Source of the DNA: an uncultured Clostridia bacterium
GTDB taxonomy: Bacteria > Bacillota > Clostridia > Christensenellales > Borkfalkiaceae
DNA length: 19,996 nt
NCBI GenBank assembly: GCA_944372565.1
Contig: CALVZR010000020.1
Location: 1-19,996 of the forward strand
Direction: 5' to 3'
Part shown: piece by piece, positions 6,698 through 13,088 of the stretch
Position numbering within the stretch: position 1 is the first letter of the stretch
Layout: every line of letters starts with the position of its first letter
Program-made: the position numbers and the translations under genes
The notes under the pieces: generated by a model
Told to the model about the DNA's origin: nothing
Database searches by the model: none
Seen by the model: only the letters and a program-made list of their open reading frames with translations

Positions 6698-6713
6698 AGG
6701 GGAGAAGAACAGA

Positions 6714-7223
6714 ATGAAGAAAAAAGCGGGGTGTTTGAAAGTATTGCTAATAACCGTTGGCTGCGTCGTTCTCGGGATGGCGGTGCTGTTCGGTCTTTTT
6801 GTGTTGTTGCTTTATATAGACGACTGCATCGTAAATTCGGAAAAATCTGCAAGAGAACGCATAACCGACACAACGGGTATAGAGATCCCCATAGATGCTG
6901 AAATGGTGTTTTTAGATTATAATCCGCCTTGGCAGGAATCTTTTATTCAATATGCGGTATTTTCTTTTGAAAACGAGCCTGCCGACTGGCTGGCGGAAAA
7001 CGATTTTTCAAGGGAAAGAAACACAGAATTTGAAGAAGAGTTTAAAATAGCCGAACCTTCCTGGTTAAAGGAAAAAGTTGACGCCGTTTCTTCCGAATAT
7101 TATCCGGATTTTGAAAATCCGTATTATTGGTTAAATACAGCAAAGATAACATCGGGATATTTAAGGGTGTATTTTATCTATGAACCGCAAGAAAATTTAT
7201 TGATGATATATAATCCGAATTGA
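6714..7223 (+). CDS. Small membrane-anchored protein of unknown function
   Basis: A 169-residue protein not recognised as a known family. A hydrophobic segment at about 9-35 is the only membrane span and probably an uncleaved anchor. The rest is acidic and rich in aromatic residues (EYYPDFENPYYWLN near 127-140) and should face outward. The start is supported by GGGGAG about 10 nt upstream. Codon use is visibly A+T-richer than in trpB or ypeB, which suggests a different history. It is expressed from its own promoter through the attenuator-like leader. A role as a lipoprotein-like or envelope protein is only a guess. Confidence 0.75.
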   Translation: MKKKAGCLKVLLITVGCVVLGMAVLFGLFVLLLYIDDCIVNSEKSARERITDTTGIEIPIDAEMVFLDYNPPWQESFIQYAVFSFENEPADWLAENDFSRERNTEFEEEFKIAEPSWLKEKVDAVSSEYYPDFENPYYWLNTAKITSGYLRVYFIYEPQENLLMIYNPN

Positions 7224-7296
7224 TGCTGAAATCCGAAACATTAAAATCGGACGACGGCAAAACGCGGATTAAAAAAGTATTTTGCAAAATAAACAA

Positions 7297-7333
7297 GCGG
7301 GGCGGGAACCCTTATAACGGGTTCCCGCCCCGC
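7297..7333. terminator. Bidirectional terminator between convergent genes
   Basis: A perfect 15-bp stem (7297-7311/7319-7333) with a seven-base loop lies between the plus gene ending at 7223 and the minus gene ending at 7342. T-rich sequence follows on both strands (GAATTTTATTT on plus, TTGTTTATTTT on minus). Confidence 0.75.
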
Positions 7334-7341
7334 GTTGAATT

Positions 7342-8655
7342 TTATTTCAGAGAATCGAGATATTTTTTGCGTATGGTCCGGTAAACTTCGGGGGGAATTT
7401 CGTCGTTGTTTATACTGGACGACGGCAATAACATGTCGCCCGCGACTTTTTTGTCGCAGCAGCGGGTGTCGTTGCGGTATTTTTCCCGCACGGTTTTATC
7501 GCGGAAATCGGGAATTTCCATGGGCGCGCCTCCCGCAAGGGCGGAGAAATAACCGAACATCCCCACGAAAGCCATGTCGAGGGCTTCGTAAACGTCCACG
7601 ATATTCGCCGGTTTTCCCTGTATCGCCCGAACGAAGTTATCCATCGTAAAATAATCGGAACCCTGGTGCCCGAACGAAAAACGGGGATCGGATTCGCCTC
7701 TCTGAATCGCTTTGAAAAACTTTTCTCCCTCTACGCCGAATTCCCCGCTATAGGGCTCGCCGCCGTCAAAACTCGGGCAGTATTGCGCCCATTCTCCGCC
7801 GCGTTCTTCCGTGTCGTTCATCAGATACACTTTCGCGGTCGATTGCCCGAAAACGCATTCGCGCTGACTTTCCGCCCGTCCCTTGGTGCCGTAAATGCTG
7901 TACCATATGGAATTTTTCGCCAAAGCGGAGGCGTGCAGGCTTTTCATCACCCCGCCGTTTTCCAGCGTAACCATTTCCACGCCGCCCGCGCCTCCCCGCG
8001 CGCCCATGGAACGGGAACGGGCGTCGGGCGGGATTTCAAACCCGGAAACTTTTACGGGGCGAAGGCCGGTAATGTGGATGATCGGCCCCGCGGAATGCGT
8101 GCAATAAAAAAATGCGCTCATCGTGTTGCGCCAATGTTCGGGATCTCCGTATGTGATTCCCGGCCAGATCGGCTCGCAGTTATGCACGTATTCGCCTTCG
8201 CCGTATTCAAAATTTCCCAAAACGCCCTTTTCATAAAGCCGTTTCATTTCCAGCGTGGCGGGAAAGTAACAGTAATTTTCCCCGTAAACGTAAATTTTGC
8301 CGCTTTTTTCCACGGCTTCCGCAAGGGCAACCGCTTCGGCGGGCGTCTGCACGGGCAGAACCTCGCTGAACACGTGCAGCCCGCGTTCCAGGCAGCGGAT
8401 CGCAAACGGCGCGTGTTCGTTGGCGTAATTTGCCAGAACCACCGCGTCCATGTCGTGCGCTAAAAAATCTTCAAAGTTTTCGTACAGTTTCGCGTCGGAC
8501 GATTTTTCGTTCAAAGTTTTTTGAACGGACGCCCGCACCGCTTCGCTGCAATCGCAAATCGCCGTAACTTCCGCGCTTTCTTTGTTTTGCAGGCACCAAT
8601 CCACCATCGTCTTGCCGCGGAAACCGCCCAAAACGCCGATTTTTATCTTTTTCAT
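7342..8655 (-). CDS. Gfo/Idh/MocA-family NAD(P)-dependent oxidoreductase
   Basis: A 437-residue protein preceded by AGGAGG (about 8666-8671). The Rossmann fold starts KKIKIGVLGGFRGK (2-15), the acidic end of strand 2 is AICDCSE (32-38), and DAVVLANYANEHAPFA (70-85) follows. The usual catalytic EKP motif is replaced by SEVLP (97-101), so the normal lysine is absent. GENYCYF (125-131) and HSAGPIIHITGL lie in the C-terminal substrate domain. Family members oxidise or isomerise sugars, inositols and related polyols. The substrate cannot be told here. The gene is divergent from an AraC-type regulator 137 bp away, which suggests induction by a sugar-like ligand. No clear sigma-A promoter is visible on this strand, consistent with dependence on an activator. 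Confidence 0.9.
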   Translation of the reverse strand: MKKIKIGVLGGFRGKTMVDWCLQNKESAEVTAICDCSEAVRASVQKTLNEKSSDAKLYENFEDFLAHDMDAVVLANYANEHAPFAIRCLERGLHVFSEVLPVQTPAEAVALAEAVEKSGKIYVYGENYCYFPATLEMKRLYEKGVLGNFEYGEGEYVHNCEPIWPGITYGDPEHWRNTMSAFFYCTHSAGPIIHITGLRPVKVSGFEIPPDARSRSMGARGGAGGVEMVTLENGGVMKSLHASALAKNSIWYSIYGTKGRAESQRECVFGQSTAKVYLMNDTEERGGEWAQYCPSFDGGEPYSGEFGVEGEKFFKAIQRGESDPRFSFGHQGSDYFTMDNFVRAIQGKPANIVDVYEALDMAFVGMFGYFSALAGGAPMEIPDFRDKTVREKYRNDTRCCDKKVAGDMLLPSSSINNDEIPPEVYRTIRKKYLDSLK

Positions 8656-8757
8656 TTTCGCTTTTCCTCCTCGGATAGATAAAAAAAGTATAGCGCATTT
8701 CTTTGTTTCCCGCTATGGAATAAATCTATTTTAATATGGATTTTTTATCGTTTTATC

Positions 8758-8786
8758 TTTACAGCGGGTAAAAATTCTGCTATCAT
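8758..8786 (+). promoter_or_regulatory. Promoter of the AraC gene, giving a leaderless transcript
   Basis: TTTACA (8758-8763) and TATCAT (8781-8786) are separated by 17 bp. The start point expected 6-8 bp downstream coincides with the ATG at 8793. CCCGCT (8709-8714) and AGCGGG (8763-8768) form a spaced inverted repeat in this intergenic region and could be regulator half-sites. Confidence 0.55.
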
Positions 8787-8792
8787 AAAAAT

Positions 8793-9191
8793 ATGAGTAA
8801 AACTACCAGCAAAACGCGTGCCGTTCTCGCGGAACAGATTGCCGCGTATATCGATATTCATTTTTGCGAGCCCGCTCTTACGCTCGGTAAATTGAGCGGG
8901 ATTTTCCATTTCAACGCCAACTATATTTCCTATACGTTCAAGGAATACGTCGGCACGGGCGTGAGCAGGTATATCGCGAAAAAACGTATGGAAAAAGCGT
9001 GCGGTCTGCTGACGAAAACGCAGATGGCAGTGAAAGAGATCGCAGAAGAATGCGGATATGCGGACGCCCTGTATTTTGAACGCGTGTTCAAAAGGCACAC
9101 GGGCGAATCGCCTACGGCATACCGCGCGCAGGGCGAACGAACGAAAAAATCTCCCGTTTTCGACGCATTTACGAAAAGTTTTTACAGATAA
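8793..9191 (+). CDS. AraC-family regulator consisting of the DNA-binding domain only
   Basis: A 132-residue protein that is essentially one HTH_18 domain. The first helix-turn-helix is at about 29-50 (LGKLSGIFHFNANYISYTFK) and the second at 78-103. The family signature is ECGYADALYFERVFKRHTGE, with SPTAYR after it. The usual N-terminal ligand-binding domain of AraC proteins (about 280 residues in total) is missing; only about 20 residues precede the first helix-turn-helix. There is no ribosome binding site upstream, and the promoter would place the transcript 5' end at the ATG. It is divergent from the oxidoreductase at 7342-8655 and probably controls it and itself. Confidence 0.88.
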   Translation: MSKTTSKTRAVLAEQIAAYIDIHFCEPALTLGKLSGIFHFNANYISYTFKEYVGTGVSRYIAKKRMEKACGLLTKTQMAVKEIAEECGYADALYFERVFKRHTGESPTAYRAQGERTKKSPVFDAFTKSFYR

Positions 9192-9202
9192 ACGAAAAAC
9201 AA

Positions 9203-9232
9203 GCGGGGCGGCGCAAATTTGCGCCGCCCCGC
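9203..9232. terminator. Perfect 30-bp G+C palindrome after the AraC gene
   Basis: The half-site GCGGGGCGGCGCAAA is repeated in perfect inversion with no loop. It starts 11 nt after the AraC stop. The following plus-strand sequence is only weakly T-rich, while the minus strand continues TTGTTTTT. It probably acts as a terminator. Confidence 0.6.
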
Positions 9233-9331
9233 TCCGATTTCTTCCGCCGAGATAAGAAATTAAAAAAATTTTTAAAAACCGCGGGACAAAACGGGCCGCG
9301 CAGACGTTGTAAAGGCGAGGGAGGGAAAAAG

Positions 9332-10024
9332 ATGAGTATAAAAAGAATCGTTCTTTCATCGGCGGCGATTGTTTTGGCGGTCGTTCTGGTGCTCGTTTTA
9401 ATCACCGTGATTCTGTATCGGTTGAGTTTTTCCCGGTTTTATACGGAAGAGGAACATCTCGCGCGCATTTCGGAATTGGTGGAAAAGCATTATATGACAA
9501 AAGATAGCGGATATACATCTTTTGAAGTGTTTCCGCTGTATAACGAATACGACGAATTTGAATTTGCCGTTGTGGAGTTTGAACCGCGCGGATATATTTA
9601 TGTAATGATACGGAAACAAACCGTACCGCTGATCGGCACAAGCCTATATTTAAAAGACGCCGATGAACGCAGGTTCTGGCGGCCCTTTGTTTATAAGGAA
9701 GGCGCAATCTGTACAATCACAAACGAAAACGGAGAGGTGGAAACCTACCGGAACGCATGCGTAAAAAAAGACGAGAACGGAAATTATCTGGGTTTTGAGG
9801 TCAGTCATTTTAAAGCGGCGCAGATAGGGAATGAAAAAAGATATCTTCTGGCGCTGAAAGACAGTGCGGGAAGTTTCAGGGGATATATTCCCGCGGTAAG
9901 AAGAGGAGATAAAATTTTAAACCTCGCTTCATTTGAAGAAATGGAGTATTTCCCCGAAATGAAATCGGATACCTGTACGGTTTCAAATGTCGGATTTATT
10001 GCAAAGAAATATTTCAATTTATAA
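9332..10024 (+). CDS. Membrane-anchored protein of unknown function
   Basis: A 230-residue protein not recognised. An N-terminal transmembrane anchor spans about 9-30. The remaining 200 residues look like a mixed alpha/beta extracytoplasmic domain (for example YDEFEFAVVEFEPRGYIYVM, 73-92; YLLALKDSAGSFRGYIPAV, 171-189). A GGGAGGG ribosome binding site precedes the ATG. Like the 169-residue protein at 6714 it is A+T-richer than the core genes and has one N-terminal anchor, but I see no convincing sequence similarity between them. It lies alone between two hairpins. No clear promoter was found in 9233-9331. Confidence 0.75.
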   Translation: MSIKRIVLSSAAIVLAVVLVLVLITVILYRLSFSRFYTEEEHLARISELVEKHYMTKDSGYTSFEVFPLYNEYDEFEFAVVEFEPRGYIYVMIRKQTVPLIGTSLYLKDADERRFWRPFVYKEGAICTITNENGEVETYRNACVKKDENGNYLGFEVSHFKAAQIGNEKRYLLALKDSAGSFRGYIPAVRRGDKILNLASFEEMEYFPEMKSDTCTVSNVGFIAKKYFNL

Positions 10025-10047
10025 AAAAGCAAAAGGAGAGCGGGAAA

Positions 10048-10113
10048 ATGCGGGAAATTACTCTCCGCCCGGTTTACGGCGGGGGAACGGTTACGGTTTT
10101 TTCCGAAACGTAA
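10048..10113 (+). CDS. Possible 21-codon ORF
   Basis: ATG at 10048 has AAGGAGAG about 8 nt upstream, 24 nt after the stop of the preceding gene. It encodes MREITLRPVYGGGTVTVFSET. GGAGAG (10035-10040), the ribosome binding site, is complementary to CTCTCC (10061-10066), so the site could be hidden in a hairpin. The peptide is not recognised and may be chance. Confidence 0.25.
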   Translation: MREITLRPVYGGGTVTVFSET

Positions 10114-10127
10114 AAAGCGGATAAAAA

Positions 10128-10165
10128 AACACACGGGGCGCGGATTTTTCCGCGCCCCGTGTGTT
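10128..10165. terminator. Bidirectional terminator, strong for the minus strand
   Basis: A 16-bp perfect stem (10128-10143/10150-10165) with a six-base loop. On the minus strand it is followed by TTTTTTT, so it should terminate the gene at 10192-11178. It also lies after the plus-strand gene ending at 10024. Confidence 0.85.
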
Positions 10166-10191
10166 AAGGAGTAATTTATGAAATTCAAAAT

Positions 10192-11178
10192 CTAAGAAAA
10201 GTTGTCGCCCATATGTACGCATTCGCCCGTTTCCGCGCTCTGGAACAGCATCCAGAACCCGTCCCCTTTCATTTCAAAGACCGAAAGGGGGATAAACGTG
10301 CAGTACCCCGCGAGTTCTTTCGGGGGATAGGGGGAATATTTCGCGGGAACGCCGTAGCAGATGTATTTCGGCTTTTTCCTTTCTTCCACCACGCCCACGA
10401 GATAATATCCGCCCGCATATTCTATCTTCACCCAGCGGCTTTGCGGAACCGTGCTTTTCAGGCAGTCCTCTTCCGGGTTTTCCGAAAAAATTTTGTCGAG
10501 TTCGTCCTTCACGCGTTCGTAATAGTTTCCGCCTTCGCCGCCCGCGCCGCCAGCAGGGTGCGCCGCATCCTCGCAAACCGCAGGCGTTTTTTCTTCTCGC
10601 TCGTTTTCTTTCTCGCCTGCATCGTCAGCACCGAAAGGCGGTTCAAAAAACAGGGGTTCTTCATGTTCTTTTTCTCCTTTTGCGGGAAGTTCTCCCGTTT
10701 CTTTTAAGTAATAGTTTTCCGTCGCCAGGGCAAGGTCGTCGTACGGCGGCGCCTCGTCTTTTTGAAGAGGCGCTTCCTCGCGCGGCGGCGGTCGTTTTTC
10801 CAGGTTTTCATTGAGAAACTCCGCCAGATCGTTTTTGGAAAAGCCGCTCTCTTTCGCCGCGCCGAACGCGACGGGGGTCACGCCGTTTTCGCAAAACGCG
10901 ATCAGGCACGCAAATCCCCCCGAAATATCCGCGGGGAAACTTTCCGTGCGGGAAACGGGATTTTTCCCGAGGGAGTAAAACCGCTTTTTTCCGTCGGAAA
11001 AGAAGATGGCGGCATAATACGCGCCGTCCGAAACCGCGGCGAAATTGATGAGGGAAAGGCTGATCTCGGTTGCGCTTCCCGTTTTTTCCGCCCGCGCGAT
11101 GCCGCTCAAAGGTCTGCCGTTTACGGAAAACCCGGGCGTAACTTCCTTTAACAGGATGAATTTTTTGATATAATCCAT
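10192..11178 (-). CDS. Conserved-looking tripartite protein of unknown function
   Basis: A 328-residue protein. Residues 1-110 form an N-terminal domain rich in beta strands (GIARAEKTGSATEISLSLIN, 26-45). Residues about 128-215 are an acidic, Pro/Glu/Gly-rich low-complexity linker, probably disordered. Residues about 218-322 form a compact C-terminal domain (YYERVKDELDKIF; RWVKIEYAGGYYLVGVV; PKYICYGVPAKYSPYPPKEL; GFWMLFQSAETGE). The layout resembles proteins I recall from Clostridia with no assigned role. No signal peptide or membrane span is present. GGGAG precedes the ATG. The upstream sequence fits a sigma-E promoter, so a mother-cell sporulation role is a hypothesis. Confidence 0.8.
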   Translation of the reverse strand: MDYIKKFILLKEVTPGFSVNGRPLSGIARAEKTGSATEISLSLINFAAVSDGAYYAAIFFSDGKKRFYSLGKNPVSRTESFPADISGGFACLIAFCENGVTPVAFGAAKESGFSKNDLAEFLNENLEKRPPPREEAPLQKDEAPPYDDLALATENYYLKETGELPAKGEKEHEEPLFFEPPFGADDAGEKENEREEKTPAVCEDAAHPAGGAGGEGGNYYERVKDELDKIFSENPEEDCLKSTVPQSRWVKIEYAGGYYLVGVVEERKKPKYICYGVPAKYSPYPPKELAGYCTFIPLSVFEMKGDGFWMLFQSAETGECVHMGDNFS

Positions 11179-11221
11179 AAACTCCCGCTCTGCCGCGCCG
11201 TGAAGGGTTCGACTTTATTTC

Positions 11222-11249
11222 AGTATATGCGCCTTCTCAATATATATGA
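11222..11249 (-). promoter_or_regulatory. Sigma-E-like promoter upstream of the 328-residue gene
   Basis: On the minus strand TCATATA (11243-11249) and CATATACT (11222-11229) are separated by 13 bp. This is close to the sigma-E pattern kmATATT-N13/14-CATACAnT. No acceptable sigma-A -35 pairs with the TATACT inside it. The element is flanked by an 8-bp inverted repeat TTCGACTT/AAGTCGAA (11208-11215/11256-11263). Confidence 0.4.
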
Positions 11250-11308
11250 TAACCGAAGTCGAATCGGCGGATAAAATGTGAAAAAAGCGCGTTTTCTGCC
11301 GAAAAAAA

Positions 11309-11340
11309 ACGCCGCCCCCGCGAAACCGCGGGGGCGGCGT
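11309..11340 (-). terminator. Rho-independent terminator of the CNNM/CorC gene
   Basis: A 14-bp perfect G+C stem (11309-11322/11327-11340) with a four-base loop. On the minus strand it is followed by eight T residues, 13 nt after the stop codon of the gene at 11353-12675. Confidence 0.88.
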
Positions 11341-11352
11341 GAAAAAAGCGGT

Positions 11353-12675
11353 TTATTCTTTTTCCTCGGCGGGCGGGCGTTTCACGAAAACCCGCATCTT
11401 TTCGATGCAATGGTCTTTCACCGAAAGCACGTCTATGATGAGCTGATCGGTTTCCACGCGCGCCATGGTGCCGTCGTCCGGCACGTCGCCCGAAACGGCG
11501 ATGACATAGCCGCCGAAAGTTTCGCAGTCCTCCGCCGCGTCGCCTTTGAGTTCCACGCCGAGCGCGCTTTCCACCTCGTCGAGCGGGGCGGGGCCGCTGA
11601 TCTCCCACGTGTCTTTGCCGGTGTTTTCGATGGTGTATTCGCATTCCTCGCCCTTTTCCGTGAGTTCGCCCACGAGCAGCTCCACAAGATCGTGAATGGT
11701 GATGATGCCGCTCATGCCGCCGTATTCGTCCACCACCACGGCGAAATATTCGCGGGAAGTGCGCATTTTTTGGAAAAGCGCGTCCGCGGGCATGCTTTCC
11801 GCCACGAACATCGCGCTCTTCACGGCGTGGCGCATCACGTTTTTGCGGGACTTGTCGTCCAGGCGGAAGTAGATTTTCGTGTTGAGCACGCCGATCACGT
11901 CGTCCGCATCCTTGCCGCACACGGGGAAATAGGAATGGCGGCCGGAGCGGATGCGCTCCTTCCACTGCTCGTCGTTTTCGTTCATGAACAGCAGGTCGGC
12001 GTCCTTGCGGTGTGTGCATTCCTCGCCCGCGGTGGTTTCCTTGAATTCAAACACGTTGCGGATAAAGGCGTTTTCGCTGGCCTCTATCGAGCCTTTCTCG
12101 CTGCCCGCCTCCGCCATGAGCAGGATCTCTTCCTCGGTCACCTGCTCGTCGTCCTCGTCGGGCTTGATGCCGAAAAGACGGAGGATGCCGTTCACCGAAA
12201 CGGTGAGCAGCCATACCAGCGGCGCGAAGAGGATGGAAACGAAGCGCAGCATCCCCGACATGCCGAGCGCCATCTTCTCGGCGCGGCGCATGGCTATGCG
12301 CTTGGGGATGAGTTCGCCGAAAACGATGTTGAAATACGAGAGCACGAAGGTGATGAGGATCATGCAGATGGTTTTGAGCGCCGCCTGCGAGAGAGGCACG
12401 CCCGCGTTGTAGAGAGCCTCGGCGAGGGGCTGGGCGAAGTTATCGGCCGCGAACGCGCTGCCGAGCAGCCCCGCGAGGGTGATCGCCACCTGGATGGTGG
12501 AGAGGAATTTGGAGGGCTGCGAAGTCAGCCGCGTGAGCCGTTTCGCCCGCCTGTCGCCCTTTTCCGCCATCTTGTGCAGTTTGGTTTCGTTGGTGGAGAT
12601 CACCGCGATCTCCGCGCTGGCGAACACCGCGTTCAAAAAAATGAGTACGATTTGTAAAACGATTGCGCCTACCAT
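11353..12675 (-). CDS. CNNM/CorC-HlyC family membrane transporter with CBS domains
   Basis: A 440-residue protein from the ATG at 12673-12675. The DUF21/CNNM membrane domain covers 1-170 (AEIAVIS at 21-27, FGELIPKRIA at 119-128). A CBS pair follows at about 205-335 with FAVVVDEYGGMSGIIT (311-326). The CorC_HlyC C-terminal domain is at about 350-430. Family members are implicated in Mg2+/Co2+ export or homeostasis at the inner membrane; the hemolysin name is historical. The reading frame is open to a GTG at 12720, but that codon lies inside the leader terminator and has no ribosome binding site. The chosen ATG has GGAG 13 nt upstream and gives the usual N-terminus. Expression appears controlled by the structured leader at 12701-12862. 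Confidence 0.9.
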   Translation of the reverse strand: MVGAIVLQIVLIFLNAVFASAEIAVISTNETKLHKMAEKGDRRAKRLTRLTSQPSKFLSTIQVAITLAGLLGSAFAADNFAQPLAEALYNAGVPLSQAALKTICMILITFVLSYFNIVFGELIPKRIAMRRAEKMALGMSGMLRFVSILFAPLVWLLTVSVNGILRLFGIKPDEDDEQVTEEEILLMAEAGSEKGSIEASENAFIRNVFEFKETTAGEECTHRKDADLLFMNENDEQWKERIRSGRHSYFPVCGKDADDVIGVLNTKIYFRLDDKSRKNVMRHAVKSAMFVAESMPADALFQKMRTSREYFAVVVDEYGGMSGIITIHDLVELLVGELTEKGEECEYTIENTGKDTWEISGPAPLDEVESALGVELKGDAAEDCETFGGYVIAVSGDVPDDGTMARVETDQLIIDVLSVKDHCIEKMRVFVKRPPAEEKE

Positions 12676-12700
12676 ATAAAGTTTATTTCTCCGAAAAAAA

Positions 12701-12751
12701 TTTAAAAGGCGAAAAGGCACAGCCCGTTCCCTTCGGGGAACAAGCTATGCC
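12701..12751 (-). terminator. Intrinsic terminator in the 5' leader of the CNNM gene
   Basis: On the minus strand a 16-bp stem with three G-U pairs (12736-12751/12716-12731) and a CGAA loop is followed by TTTTCGCCTTTT (12704-12715). It lies upstream of the start codon, between the promoter and the gene, so it can only be regulatory. Confidence 0.8.
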
Positions 12752-12761
12752 TCGTGTTTTT

Positions 12762-12845
12762 GATATGAAGATCTGCCGCGCGCCGCCGACTTCGGGGCTT
12801 TTCCGAGGGTTGCGCGCCGCTACTTCGGTCCTCTTCCAAAATATC
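12762..12845 (-). promoter_or_regulatory. Aptamer-like structured RNA before the CNNM terminator
   Basis: On the minus strand GATAT (12841-12845), a TTTG bulge and GAAGA (12832-12836) pair with TCTTC-ATATC (12762-12771). This ten-bp helix closes a domain of about 60 nt. Inside are two near-identical segments with the minus-strand core CCGAAGT..GCGGCGCGC (plus-strand positions 12778-12795 and 12812-12828). Their GCGCGC parts can pair with each other. A linker of about ten nt leads to the terminator. The order of promoter, closed domain, terminator and start codon is that of a riboswitch. It does not match the M-box, yybP-ykoY, glycine, lysine, TPP, SAM, cobalamin or T-box patterns that I know. 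Confidence 0.5.
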
Positions 12846-12868
12846 CGCCCTCATGAATTGATGCAAAC

Positions 12869-12897
12869 AGTGTATCATATCTGCGGGCGGATGTCAA
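12869..12897 (-). promoter_or_regulatory. Sigma-A promoter of the CNNM leader
   Basis: On the minus strand TTGACA (12892-12897) and TACACT (12869-12874) are separated by 17 bp. Transcription would start near 12862, giving a leader of about 187 nt. It is back-to-back with the PEP carboxykinase promoter. Confidence 0.85.
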
Positions 12898-12919
12898 ACG
12901 AAAAAGGCGGATAAAACAC

Positions 12920-12948
12920 TTTACATTTGACTTTTTCCGTGCTATAAT
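12920..12948 (+). promoter_or_regulatory. Sigma-A promoter of pckG
   Basis: TTTACA (12920-12925) and TATAAT (12943-12948) are separated by 17 bp. Transcription would start near 12955. The UTR of about 134 nt holds several hairpins: GCGGAA/TTCCGC (12972-12991), GCGTTC/GAACGC and CGCCGGG/CCCGGCG. None carries a T-run. Confidence 0.8.
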
Positions 12949-13088
12949 GCAAACTGAGAAACGATAGGGTGAGCGGAAAGGCAATATTCCGCCTGCCGCC
13001 CCGCACCGCGGAGGAGCGTTCGTTTTTCCGCCGGGAACGCCCCGGCGCGGAGTGTACGGAAAAAATTATTTTATATAGGAGAAAGAAA

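Noticed and set aside
11278..12657. Long plus-strand frame opposite the CNNM gene (459 codons), and similar frames opposite pckG, tkt and proS.
   Set aside because: Shadow frames: His/Arg/Ala-rich, no ribosome binding site, and the opposite strand encodes well-recognised enzymes.
12676..12720. GTG at 12718-12720 as the start of the CNNM/CorC gene (15 more residues).
   Set aside because: It lies inside the leader terminator stem and has no ribosome binding site; the ATG at 12675 has GGAG upstream and gives the normal family N-terminus.
12762..12862. Glycine riboswitch in the CNNM leader, suggested by the order GAAGAG, CCGAAG, GCAA, CUCGG-AAAAG.
   Set aside because: The highly conserved CUCUCAGGCAAAAGGAC core and the hairpin layout of the glycine aptamer are absent.
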